Shown: piece after piece, positions 21,231-33,900 of the stretch
Numbering within the stretch: position 1 is the stretch's first letter
How the letters are laid out: the number at the start of each line of letters is the position of its first letter
Assembly: GCA_032622095.1 (NCBI GenBank)
Contig: CP136062.1
Coordinates: 131,147,282 to 131,211,281 of the forward strand
Reading direction: 5' to 3'
Length of the DNA stretch: 64,000 bases
Origin: Siphonodentalium dalli
Taxonomy: Eukaryota > Mollusca > Scaphopoda > Gadilida > Siphonodentaliidae
Position numbers and translations under genes: made by a program
The notes under the pieces: generated by a model
What the model was told of the DNA's origin: nothing
The model's database searches: none
The model's input: only the letters and a program-made list of their open reading frames with translations

Positions 21231-22610
21231 GCCAGTAAGTCGTGAGTTGGCTTATCATGTTACTTTTCCTTCAAGCTCACTACAAACTTATTTCATATTG
21301 AAATAGTCCAATATGCGGCTTTTTTAATAATCAGAGTAATTAGGTCCATATAGAGCGTATTTCAGTTTTCAAATAATGCAAATATGGGCTTATTTTTCTG
21401 CAATTATAAAATAAGTCCGTATTATGCTCATTTTTTTCGCAAAAACAGCCTGCTCTCAGATCGTGAAAGATGCACAGTGGGCTTATTTCTAATTTTGCAT
21501 TTAGGCCCATTTAGAGCATATATATTTGTGAAAAATAGGCTCTATATCCTGTCTAAATACGGGCATAAACGCGGCATTCAAAATAAGCATGGTATGCTTA
21601 TTTCAATACGAAGTAAGTCCATATTGGCACTATTTAATCAACTTTTTTATCGATACGACATTTGCACGCTCTTCATATAATGTATTTTCAGTGCGACCCG
21701 CCCCATTCAATGGGTATAAGTTTAATATAGGCTTATTTCATAAATAATAAGTCCAATGTCAACCTATGTGAATAGATAGACCCAATTTGAACCTATTGGC
21801 ACGATGATTGGATTTTTAGATGGAGCAAGTGCAGCCCGTTTTTCAGAAAATCCGCACATTAGTCTGCTTATATAATTTGTCTTAGATAATCTGCTTAGAA
21901 ATGCCTCATTTTGAGTCGAAAATAAACTGAAAATGAGAGCGTTTTAGTCACATTATCGACTCATAATGATTCGGTCAATCGAGTCGAGGAAAACAAGTAG
22001 AGTAAATAGTGTCAGTGTGGGCTTTTTTCGTATTTAAATAAGCAAATACCGTTCTTATTTCGAACGCCGCGTTTTACGCACATAGCGTATTTTTTTCTCA
22101 AATATACTCTAAATTGTCCTAAAACACATCAAAATAAGCCCGTATTGTGGTTTTTCAAGAGAGACAGGAAGGAAAATCTCGAAAAAATAAGCATAATACG
22201 GGCTTATATTTAGTTGGGCTAAATAAACTGATATTGGCATTATTTGAATAACAAATACGCTCTATGTGTGTAATTACTCTGCTTATTAAAACAGCCATGT
22301 GGGACTATTTAGATATGAAATAAGCCAGCAGTGCTCTTATGTTCACGGCAACACGCTGGAAAATAACACGAACAAGCCAACTCATGACTTACCAGATTTA
22401 CATTCCTTATTTTATATACCTTTATTGTCCTCCAATTTATGAAGAGTGATACATATATACATATTAAAGGTACGGGAGGCATTGGCGTGGGTATGCTGTG
22501 AAAATATTTCCACCGGTCAAAAACCGCCACAAACAGAAAGAATATTAAAATGTAGACATACTTTGTCCGTATACAAATAAGAAATATCACATAAACAGTA
22601 TGTTATAGTC

Positions 22611-22833
22611 ATATGTTTGACCATTGTTATGTAAACAAAAGCATAAAAAGTTACTTTCCTGGTGTTTGTTTATATTATGATGGTTTACATAAAGAGCGTT
22701 CTTTGTTGCTGAATTCGTGATATGGAACTAATAAAGAGCGTTTATGTCATTTGTGTGTGATTAGCCAGTAACACTGTGCTGTCTTCTGAAACACAATCAG
22801 GCTCTTGCTTCGGTAAAATATAGTAGGTCTTTA
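22611..22833. other. Loop sequence left of the Mutator-like element
   Basis: AT-rich, not repeated on the right side. Ends in the 9-bp target duplication AGGTCTTTA (22825-22833). Nothing else recognised. Confidence 0.4.
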
Positions 22834-25649
22834 AGGTGTGTGAAGTTGGTTTGACATTGGACGTTGGACGTTCAACAAAAACGATCTAAACACCGCATAT
22901 TTGCAGATGAAAATTAGTGTGAAGTTGGTTTGACATTGGACGTTGGACGTTCAACACTGTGGATCTAAAATGGGGTTACCGGCAGATGACTCGAATCGCA
23001 CATATATAGGCACAGGTAGAACCGCTTTGTTTCGGTCCAAGCGGTATTGCGTGGGAATAATCTATGCTCCATAGGATTTCCCTACCGAAATTTCAAGGTT
23101 ATTGATCGACTGGTTTTGCCTCTACCCTCTGCACTCACGGCGAACTTTAGACATAATTTTCTAAGTCGAACGTCCATTTGTTTACCTTTCGAAAGACATT
23201 CAAACAGACATTCAAATATATGCTTCTGGCCCAATTATAGGGCCCGTTTCGGGTGCCATGGGCGTACCCGGATGTGTAACGAATGAAAATCATCGGCATA
23301 TCATAATGCTTGCAGTTTGTGAGATAATGGGGGTGATCAAATATTTGGGAATATCGCTGTGAAGTTGGACGGACGTTGGACGTTCGTGGACATTCGCGAC
23401 ACGGTCTGTTTTCAATGAAATACCATAGACTCGCATTTGTTGATATGAATAACAGCTGCCTTGTGCCCACACAACTCTTATTTAAAAAAATCACCCTCCT
23501 TGCAAACATATTTCCATGCAAATAATCAAATTGTTGAATGTCCACGAACGTCCAACGTCCGTCTAACTTCACAGCACAATTTCCACCAAAAAAAAACGCA
23601 GTTTCCAGTTTGTACCAGGAGACTTCTCTTGACCTAATTCGCGCTCTCAAACAGACAATTTAAAAAAAAAAATTAAGAGAATTTTCCGAATGTTTTTTAC
23701 TTTGAAAAACATTGGACGTTGGACGTTCAACACTGTGGATCTAAAAAGGGGTTACCGGCAGATGACTCGAATCGCACATATATAGGCACAGGTAGAACCG
23801 CTTTGTTTCGGTCCAAGCGGTATTGCGTGGGACTAATCTATGCTCCATAGGATTTCCCTACCGAAATTTCAAGGTTATTGATCCACTGGTTTTGCCTCTA
23901 CCCTCTGCACTCACGGCGAACTTTAGACATAATTTTCTAAGTCGAACGTCCATTTGTTTACCTTTCGAAAGACATTCAAACAGACATTCAAATATATGCT
24001 TCTGGCCCAATTATAGGGCCCGTTTCGGGTGCCATGGGCGTACCCGGATGTGTAACGAATGAAAATCATCGGCATATCATAATGCTTGCAGTTTGTGAGA
24101 TAATGGGGGTGATCAAATATTTGGGAATATCGCTGTGAAGTTGGACGGACGTTGGACGTTCGTGGACATTCGCGACACGGTCTGTTTTCAATGAAATACC
24201 ATAGACTCGCATTTGTTGATATGACTAACAGCTGCCTTGTGCCCACACAACTCTTATTTAAAAAAATCACCCTCCTTGCAAACATATTTCCATGCAAATA
24301 ATCAAATTGTTGAATGTCCACGAACGTCCAACGTCCGTCTAACTTCACAGCACAATTTCCACCAAAAAAAAACGCAGTTTCCAGTTTGTACCAGGAGACT
24401 TCTCTTGACCTAATTCGCGCTCTCAAACAGACAATTTAAAAAAAAAAATTAAGAGAATTTTCCGAATGTTTTTTACTTTGAAAAACATTGGACGTTGGAC
24501 GTTCAACACTGTGGATCTAAAAAGGGGTTACCGGCAGATGACTCGAATCGCACATATATAGGCACAGGTAGAACCGCTTTGTTTCGGTCCAAGCGGTATT
24601 GCGTGGGAATAATCTATGCTCCATAGGATTTCCCTACCGAAATTTCAAGGTTATTGATCGACTGGTTTTGCCTCTACCCTCTGCACTCACGGCGAACTTT
24701 AGACATAATTTTCTAAGTCGAACGTCCATTTGTTTACCTTTCGAAAGACATTCAAACAGACATTCAAATATATGCTTCTGGCCCAGTTATAGGGCCCGTT
24801 TCGGGTACCATGGGCGTACCCGGATGTGTAACGAATGAAAATCATCGGCATATCATAATGCTTGCAGTTTGTGAGATAATGGGGGTGATCAAATATTTGG
24901 GAATATCGCTGTGAAGTTGGACGGACGTTGGACGTTCGTGGACATTCGCGACACGGTCTGTTTTCAATGAAATACCATAGACTCGCATTTGTTGATATGA
25001 CTAACAGCTGCATTGTGCCAACACAACTCTTATTTAAAAAAATCACCCTCCTTGCAAACATATTTCCATGCAAATAATCAAATTGTTGAATGTCCACGAA
25101 CGTCCAACGTCCGTCCAACTTCACAGCGATATTCCCAAATATTTGATCACCCCCATTATCTCACAAACTGCAAGCATTATGATATGCCGATGATTTTCAT
25201 TCGTTACACATCCGGGTACGCCCATGGCACCCGAAACGGGCCCTATAATTGGGCCAGAAGCATATATTTGAATGTCTGTTTGAATGTCTTTCGAAAGGTA
25301 AACAAATGGATGTTCGACTTAGAAAATTATGTCTAAAGTTCGCCGTGAGTGCAGAGGGTAGAGGCAAAACCAGTGGATCAATAACCTTGAAATTTCGGTA
25401 GGGAAATCCTATGGAGCATAGATTATTCCCACGCAATACCGCTTGGACCGAAACAAAGCGGTTCTACCTGTGCCTATATATGTGCGATTCGAGTCATCTG
25501 CCGGTAACCCCATTTTAGATCCACAGTGTTGAACGTCCAACGTCCAATGTCAAACCAACTTCACACTAATTTTCATCTGCAAATATGCGGTGTTTAGATC
25601 GTTTTTGTTGAACGTCCAACGTCCAATGTCAAACCAACTTCACACACCT
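22834..25649. mobile_element. 2816-bp Mutator-like element with 562-bp TIRs
   Basis: Perfectly defined: AGGTGTGTGAAGTTGG... at 22834 and its complement ending at 25649, flanked by AGGTCTTTA on both sides (22825-22833 and 25650-25658). Inverted arms 22834-23395 and 25088-25649 are both 562 bp and almost identical. A 9-bp duplication with long TIRs is the signature of Mutator-like elements (MULEs). The interior has only tandem repeats (period 776 bp) and no transposase, so the element is non-autonomous. The ORFs of 79 and 167 residues simply follow the repeat. Confidence 0.9.
22934..25087. repeat. 776-bp internal tandem repeat of the Mutator-like element
   Basis: Copies start at 22934, 23710 and 24486 with near identity. 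Each contains a ~40-bp inverted pair, for example 23356-23395 and 23536-23575 (GCTGTGAAGTTGGACGGACG and its complement), enclosing about 140 bp. The third copy is cut exactly at this inverted pair, where the sequence switches to the reverse complement of the left arm. Confidence 0.93.
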
Positions 25650-25658
25650 AGGTCTTTA

Positions 25659-26440
25659 TGATAGCATGCTGTTTACGCGATGGTCATGTGTATATATGAA
25701 CGAAACTGTATGCGTTTTAATGTTTTTCTGTTTACGGTGATTGAAACAAATATGAATATTTTCGACAACTAAGGCCTCCCGTGCCTTTAACGTATATATA
25801 TACAACATGTTACAAAAATATAGTCAAAATGAAAGAACAAAAGTAATTTGGGAGAACAAAAAACATACACATATATGAACCACGTCCTAATAAATAGCAT
25901 ACATACACTCTTACAAAAACTGACATTCAAGACACGCACGCACATGTAACAAAAAATGTAGACAGGCACACACCCACGCACAAGCTCGCGGACACTCACA
26001 CACTTACTCCCAAGCTGACGTACAGTACGGATACAAACTCGTTTATGTTACATGCAAGATAAACTATAAGCACACATAATTTGAACAATCATGCCTGTGT
26101 TGCGCCTATACATTATTGCACTGCTGGCAAGGAAGATAAGAAATCGTCAAGTTGGGGGTCCGAGGTCAGGAATACATATTTATCACAGTGTAATTAACAT
26201 AAGTGGATGTGATCTACTGTTTCAGCTACCCAATTTTAGTTTCTGAAAAGGGGCGATAACTCTACATGTTGTTGTACACATCACCCGGTCAACTCAGGTC
26301 GACATTGTACATTGGATCTTCGATAAACGAGAACAGTTCAACAGGAAGATTTGTCAAATGTAACAGAAGTAGTTCTCCGTTGTCGAGCTCATTTGCCCAT
26401 AGATAAAACAAGATGCCAAAGTTGTCTATATCGTGTATAC
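25659..26440. other. Inner end of right arm and AT-rich loop
   Basis: 25662-25800 aligns weakly in reverse complement with 22440-22610. From there to about 26440 the DNA is AT-rich and has no recognisable gene or repeat. Confidence 0.4.
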
Positions 26441-29149
26441 CAGTCCAGCTGTTTAATACATTGGGCGTAAGTCGTTCGTGGGGGGTCAAAACAGTACTTT
26501 AAAATGCAAGTGTTCGTTGCTAAATCGCACTTTTTTGTAAAACCACAACAGCCGCGAGGCTCTCCTTGTGGATTCTTCGTGTGCCGCCACTAGTTCATCT
26601 ACAATTACCAAAATATAGTCATATATGCACATCTTCTGTTGGCATAACCACTGCTACCACGGTACTATCCTTGTGGATTTGTCTTGTGCAGTAACTAGTC
26701 CATCTAAAAATTATAAAACTTTGCAACGCACCCTCGTGCGAATACGCACATAATCAACCTATATTGCGAAAATAGATTCATATTGGATTATTTTATTCTG
26801 AAATAAGCAGATAATGGACTTATCCGTTATTCCATTTTATGGCGCGGGAGACAGTGAAAGCACATTTTAAACAACGTACACCCGATAAGTCATGAGTTGG
26901 TTTATTTGTCTCATTGTCCTCACATAAGGAATCTGTATATAATGAAGCCATGAGTCGATAATGTGACTAAAAGGCTCTCATTTTCAGTTTATTATTGACT
27001 CAAAATGAGACCAATTATATTATAAGCTGATAATGTGCGGATTTTCGTCAGAACATCCATGGTTGCACTTGTTCCAACTAAAAATCCAATCCTCGTGCCA
27101 ATAGGTTCAAATTTGGCCTAACTGTTCACATAGTTTGAACGCCGCGTTTTATGCCCGTATTTAGACAGGATATAGAGCATTTTTTCACAAGTATATACGC
27201 TCTATATGGGCCTAAACGCAACATTAAAAATACGCCCGTATTGTGCTTCTTTTCACGAGAGGAGGCTGTTTTTGCAAAAAATGAGCACATACTGACTTAT
27301 TTTATAATTGCGGCAAAATAAGCTCATATTTGCATTATTTGAAAGCTGATATACGCTCTATATGGGCCTAATTACTCTGATTATTAAAACAGCCGTATAT
27401 TGGACTATTTTAATATGAAATAAGTCCGTAGTGTGCTTATTTTCACGAGAACACTTTGGAAGATAACACGAATAAGCCAACTCACGACTTACTAGGTGTA
27501 CGTTCGTGTTATTGCTTGTTCATGGTGGCCCGTGCCATTCAACGCTATAATTTGAGAATCAAATAAGTTCAAAAGTAAACCTATGTGATTAATTCATTCC
27601 ATTGTGAACCCATTTGTACGAAAATATGTTGAAAATTACAAACAATATTATGTGTGCCCGTCCAGCTGTTTAAAACATTGGTCGTAAGTCGTTCGTTGGG
27701 TCAAAATACTGGGAAAATGCAATTTTTCATCGTTGCATAAGTGCATTTTTACGCGGAACCATAGCAGCCACGAAGCTCTCCTTGTGGATTTTTCTTGTGC
27801 CACCACTAGTTCATCAAAAATCCCAAACTAGGTTATATATGACCATAGAGCTGTTCAATCATTTATCATAAGTCAGTTGCTAAATCGCCTTTGTAGACAA
27901 ATAACCCAACATATCCTCGCGCAAATACGCACATAATCGACCTATAATGTGAAATGGCTACATAATGTGATTATTTGATTCTAAAGTAAGCAGGTAATGA
28001 ACTAATACCCGTTATTTCGTTTTCTGGCGCGGGCCATAGTGAAAACACATGTTAAAGAGCAGACACATGAAAAGTCGTGAGTTGGCTTACATTGTCATTG
28101 TCCGCACATAATCTGCCTAGAATTGTCTCATTGTGAGTCGATAATATGACTATAAGGCTCCAATTTTCGGCACATTTCGACTCAAAATGAGCGACTCTAA
28201 GCAAATTATATCTGCCTAAAACATGTTCTATTCTAAGCTGATAATGTGCGTTTTTTTGGATAACAGTCTGAATTACCACAGCAACAACGGGGTTATCCTT
28301 GTGGATTTTTGTTATGCCACTGTTCCATCTACAAATCGGTCATTTATGCCCTTTCAGCTGTTCACAAATTGGGCGTAAATAATTTTTCGTTACTAAATCG
28401 CCTCTGTGTGCATACCCAATACAACCACGGTGCTATCCCTGTCGATTATTATTATGCCTGCAATTATAGTCCCTCTAAACATCACAAAGAAGATCATGTA
28501 CACCCATGCAGCTGCATGTTCAAAGGTTATGTATGGCTGAATAATATGTAATTTTTTGTTGTTAAATCGCCTCTGTGGACTACATATTCACATAGTTTCT
28601 CATATTGATAGTGCCAATATGGGGTTATTTCGTATTGAAATAAGCCCATATCGTGCTTATTTTGAACGCTGCGTTATATGAGCGTCTTTTTCTCAAATAC
28701 TCTATATATGGGCCTAAAACGCAACATTCAAAATAATCACGTAAGAACAGGCTGTAAAATCAAGCCTTTTCTCGAGAAAATAACCACAATTCGGCTTTTT
28801 GTTTTGTTTCCGCGATATCAATTCATATTGGCGTTATTTGAAAACTCAAATACGCTCTATATATGGACCTAAACTCTGGTTATTAAAACATCCCAATTAG
28901 GAAATATTTATTTATTAAATAAGCACGTATTGTGCTTATTTTTAAGAAAACAGACTGGAAAATAACACGAATAAACCAACTCACGGCCTACCATAAATTA
29001 TGAACGGTCATTATACTGAGTATTCATTGTGGACGGAGCCATCCCACGGAATAACGTGTTTACGTCCACTGAGGGCTTAGTTCAGAATCAAATAAGTCCA
29101 ATATTAACATTTTTGAATATTTATCTATTTAATTATGCGCATACACCTC

Positions 29150-30345
29150 ACGAGGGAAGAAAACCCCTAGCGACCGCTAATTCCCTTTTTATGACATTAG
29201 AAATGATATAGATATGTGAACTTTATGTCACTTTAATAACAAAAATAGTAGCGCTCCGGGATTGAGACATCAATTCTTGGGATCGGGATGTTGATAATAT
29301 GCATATATATGGAAAGAGGGGTTTTCTTCAATTTTCGAGTCGATATAGGCCAACCATATGAGGGAAGCAAGCCCACAGTAACCCCTAAATACCATTTTAT
29401 GGTACAGATCTGTGCAGGAGATGTCACTTTACTTAAATATACTAGAGCTCCGGGTGGAGGCACTCATTCGTGGGGCAAGGATGCTGATTATATGAAAATT
29501 TGTTGTTTTTTTTAACCCAATTTTAAGTCAATTAGCACACCATATATATGAGGGAAGCAAGCCCCATGGACCCCTAATTCCATTTGTATGGCCATTGATA
29601 TTGTATGTATCTGGGCAGGAGATGCCCCTTGAATCAAATACAGTAGAGCTCCAGGGTGGAGAGACATTCATGGGGCATGGATGCTGATAATATGAAAATA
29701 GGGGGGTTTTACCCAATTTTAAGTCAATAAGTACACCATATGAGGGAAGCAAGCACCCATGGACCCCTAATTCCCTTTCTATGACCATAAAAATTGTATA
29801 TCTCTGCAAGAGATGTCCCTTTACTGGAATTTACTAGAACTCCGGAGTGGAGACACATTCATGGGGCACGGATGCTGATATGCATTTGGAAATATGATTT
29901 TATTCAAATTTCGAGTCTATTATAGGCCCACCATATGATGGAAGCAGTCCACCAATAACTCATAATTCCCTTTTTATGACCATAGAAATGCTATATATAT
30001 GTGCTAGAGGTGTCCCCTTACTAAAATTTACTAGAACTCCGGGGTGGAGACACACATTCGTGGGGCAGAGATGCTGATAACATGAAAATAGGGTTGTTTT
30101 TTTAAACCAAATTTTAAGTCAATAAGTATAGCATATGAGGGGAGCAAGCCCCCAGGGACCCTAATTCCCTTTGTATGACCGTGGATATGTATATATCTGT
30201 TCAGGAGATGTCCGTTAATCAGATATACTAGAGATCCGGGATGGAGACACACATCCATGGGACATGGATGCTGATGACATGAACATAGGTGTTTTTGGGC
30301 CAATTTCAAGTAAATCAGTACTAGTACATCAATTATGAGTGAAGC
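29150..30345. repeat. Array of ~195-bp diverged repeats (right arm)
   Basis: About six units, reverse complements of those at 16480-19120, with AATTCCCTTTTTATGACCAT, GGAGACACATTCATGGGGCA and CATATGAGGGAAGCAAGC words. Units differ enough from each other that the array is old. Confidence 0.9.
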
Positions 30346-30354
30346 AAGCCCCTG

Positions 30355-30503
30355 GCGATACCCAATTTTTGTGACATAAGGGCCAAAACATGCGCCATTT
30401 GTCGCACATTTCGTCGCTTGTGTCGCTTTCGGTGCGCGCCGAAACATGCGCTAATGGCGCACTTTTTGTCGCTTTCGGCGCGCGCCATTAGGAAGTGGCC
30501 CTA
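30355..30503. repeat. GCGAC-rich palindromic end of right arm
   Basis: Inverted counterpart of 16207-16440, ending GCGCCATTAGGAAGTGGCCC. It abuts the E-S array within 8 bp. Confidence 0.9.
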
Positions 30504-30510
30504 ATATTTA

Positions 30511-30961
30511 GGTTACACTGGTGTAAATGTTTTCCATAGGCCTCAGTGCTAACGTTTTAGCGTATAGTGTTGGCAATATAAATGTTGGGTCCAAAATTTT
30601 CTTTAAATCTGAAAAATTGACATTTTGGGAAACTTTTTACACAAAAAAATCATGTCTGTCTAGCAGGGAATTCGCCTTTAAATCTTATGTTTTCGTAACT
30701 AGTGTCAGAACCGCATAAAAAAATACAGTCCTATTTTAGACCACACCAAAAAATTCAAACTTCACTACAAAGGGTTAATTCCTGTGCCAATGGTTATTTT
30801 ACCTATGGGAAATCATAGGGAAGAGGTGTGATGATTTTTTTATGTGAAAAGCACACAAGGCTATTGACCAATCAGGGCCCAGTGTCTATTTTATTCTCTC
30901 CTATATATTCCTCCCGCATCCGCCAGATGTCACTCGGAACCTTATTTACACCAGTGTAACC
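30511..30961. mobile_element. Element E, 451-bp MITE (first of ten copies)
   Basis: Inverted ends GGTTACACTGGTGTAAAT ... ATTTACACCAGTGTAACC, flanked by TA on both sides, as expected of a Tc1/mariner-like MITE duplicating TA. The same ends and flanking TA are present in every array copy. No ORF for a transposase. Confidence 0.8.
30868..30910 (+). promoter_or_regulatory. CCAAT plus TATA-like motifs in element E
   Basis: GACCAATCAGGGC (CCAAT at 30868) fits an NF-Y-type CCAAT box, and CCTATATATTCC follows about 33 bp downstream. Both are repeated in all ten E copies. Promoter activity is inferred from motif and spacing only. Confidence 0.3.
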
Positions 30962-33900
30962 TAAAGCGATAGCCCGCTTTTTCGCGGAATAATTGTAACT
31001 CTCTACAATTCTTCAGAATTGCCCATCAATGGAAAAAATGTGTTCAAAAACAATATCACTTCTGTGGTTCTTTATTTATCACACACAATTTAACCCCACC
31101 CCCTTTAACAAATTATTCATCAAAAAAGCACAATTTTCCACCACCAGTCATGTTCAGGCCCCATTTTCACTCAGTTTTAGGGGTCTGGTGTTGCAAACTT
31201 GGATCAGCTATGGAAGACTGTTCAATATTCTTTCCATGAGAGAACTTCTGGTGATGTGAGGTCATTGAGTCCAGATCTGATCAGCTGAGCATCAAGCGCA
31301 TGACTTTATCAGCACATTGAAGAATAAAATATGACATTTTCAGATCTGCAAGGGTGATCCAAGATAACTGGATGTGGGTGTATATTGAATTAGTTGAATA
31401 AAGATATGCTCTCTTTGAATTGCTGAAGCATTTTCTTAAATGTGTCCAAGTTTTAGTGCTATTAACCTTCAAATGACCATACCCACCAGTGGAAATGACA
31501 CACTTTTATGATATATATCTGTATATCACTGGCTATAAAATCCAAAATACTTGTTAAATTAGGTTCTTATAACAATTGATATATGTGTCGTTGACATGCC
31601 CATGTTATGGGTCATTTGCATTATCATGTGACTATTACCACCTTGAAAACTTTTGAAAATACCTTGAAAAATTGGCATTTTTTATGAAAAATCTAACTAT
31701 TTTTTTGGCTCATGTAAGTGAAAGAAGGCATCAGCAGCAAGAATAGCCACATCAGCATGAGATATTCATTGGACTGAAAGACCAGGCTCTGTAAAATGCA
31801 TTAAAATGCTTTAAAGTGACTCCCAGGAATCAAAAATGATAAAAAGCTATTTTTTCCCTTTAGGTTACACTGGTGTAAATGTTTTCCATAGGCCTCAGTG
31901 CTAACGTTTTAGCGTATAGTGTTGGCAATATAAATGTTGGGTCCAAAATTTTCTTTAAATCTGAAAAATTGACATTTTGGGAAACTTTTTACACAAAAAA
32001 ATCATGTCTGTCTAGCAGGGAATTCGCCTTTAAATCTTATGTTTTCGTAACTAGTGTCAGAACCGCATAAAAAAATACAGTCCTATTTTAGACCACACCA
32101 AAAAATTCAAACTTCACTACAAAGGGTTAATTCCTGTGCCAATGGTTATTTTACCTATGGGAAATCATAGGGAAGAGGTGTGATGATTTTTTTATGTGAA
32201 AAGCACACAAGGCTATTGACCAATCAGGGCCCAGTGTCTATTTTATTCTCTCCTATATATTCCTCCCGCATCCGCCAGATGTCACTCGGAACCTTATTTA
32301 CACCAGTGTAACCTAAAGCGATAGCCCGCTTTTTCGCGGAATAATTGTAACTCTCTACAATTCTTCAGAATTGCCCATCAATGGAAAAAATGTGTTCAAA
32401 AACAATATCACTTCTGTGGTTCTTTATTTATCACACACAATTTAACCCCACCCCCTTTAACAAATTATTCATCAAAAAAGCACAATTTTCCACCACCAGT
32501 CATGTTCAGGCCCCATTTTCACTCAGTTTTAGGGGTCTGGTGTTGCAAACTTGGATCAGCTATGGAAGACTGTTCAATATTCTTTCCATGAGAGAACTTC
32601 TGGTGATGTGAGGTCATTGAGTCCAGATCTGATCAGCTGAGCATCAAGCGCATGACTTTATCAGCACATTGAAGAATAAAATATGACATTTTCAGATCTG
32701 CAAGGGTGATCCAAGATAACTGGATGTGTGTGTATATTGAATTAGTTGAATAAAGATATGCTCTCTTTGAATTGCTGAAGCATTTTCTTAAATGTGTCCA
32801 AGTTTTAGTGCTATTAACCTTCAAATGACCATACCCACCAGTGGAAATGACACACTTTTATGATATATATCTGTATATCACTGGCTATAAAATCCAAAAT
32901 ACTTGTTAAATTAGGTTCTTATAACAATTGATATATGTGTCGTTGACATGCCCATGTTATGGGTCATTTGCATTATCATGTGACTATTACCACCTTGAAA
33001 ACTTTTGAAAATACCTTGAAAAATTGGCATTTTTTATGAAAAATCTAACTATTTTTTTGGCTCATGTAAGTGAAAGAAGGCATCAGCAGCAAGAATAGCC
33101 ACATCAGCATGAGATATTCATTGGACTGAAAGACCAGGCTCTGTAAAATGCATTAAAATGCTTTAAAGTGACTCCCAGGAATCAAAAATGATAAAAAGCT
33201 ATTTTTTCCCTTTAGGTTACACTGGTGTAAATGTTTTCCATAGGCCTCAGTGCTAACGTTTTAGCGTATAGTGTTGGCAATATAAATGTTGGGTCCAAAA
33301 TTTTCTTTAAATCTGAAAAATTGACATTTTGGGAAACTTTTTACACAAAAAAATCATGTCTGTCTAGCAGGGAATTCGCCTTTAAATCTTATGTTTTCGT
33401 AACTAGTGTCAGAACCGCATAAAAAAATACAGTCCTATTTTAGACCACACCAAAAAATTCAAACTTCACTACAAAGGGTTAATTCCTGTGCCAATGGTTA
33501 TTTTACCTATGGGAAATCATAGGGAAGAGGTGTGATGATTTTTTTATGTGAAAAGCACACAAGGCTATTGACCAATCAGGGCCCAGTGTCTATTTTATTC
33601 TCTCCTATATATTCCTCCCGCATCCGCCAGATGTCACTCGGAACCTTATTTACACCAGTGTAACCTAAAGCGATAGCCCGCTTTTTCGCGGAATAATTGT
33701 AACTCTCTACAATTCTTCAGAATTGCCCATCAATGGAAAAAATGTGTTCAAAAACAATATCACTTCTGTGGTTCTTTATTTATCACACACAATTTAACCC
33801 CACCCCCTTTAACAAATTATTCATCAAAAAAGCACAATTTTCCACCACCAGTCATGTTCAGGCCCCATTTTCACTCAGTTTTAGGGGTCTGGTGTTGCAA

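Larger units (their letters stand above)
16207..22610. repeat. Giant inverted repeat, left arm
   Basis: In reverse complement this arm aligns with 25662-30503 over its length, although both arms carry insertions and deletions. Order from the outside in: GGGCCACTTCCTAATGGCGC end, GCGAC-rich palindromes, ~195-bp repeats, a TAAGCCCATATTGGCA-type region, CTATGGCCCGCGCCAGAAAA region, GTAAGTCGTGAGTTGGCTTA region and an AAAGGTACGGGAGGCATTG inner part. Insertions specific to this arm are a LINE (16917-18420), a CAGGGG element (19658-20163) and a MITE (20791-21230). Confidence 0.9.
25662..30503. repeat. Giant inverted repeat, right arm
   Basis: Reverse-complement partner of 16207-22610. It carries the same modules in mirrored order: inner AGGCCTCCCGTGCCTTTAA, CTCTCCTTGTGGATT modules (26545, 27778, 28298), CAACTCACGACTTACTAGG (about 27480), GGCGCGGGCCATAGTGAAAA (28027), CCCATATTG region (~28620), ~195-bp repeats (29150-30345) and the GCGAC-rich outer end. 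It is free of LINE insertions and is therefore a better guide to the ancestral sequence. Confidence 0.9.

Noticed and set aside
23147..24426. 167-residue minus-strand ORF repeated in the Mutator-like element
   Set aside because: It follows the 776-bp tandem repeat and contains the inverted GACGTTGGACG words; no transposase motif.
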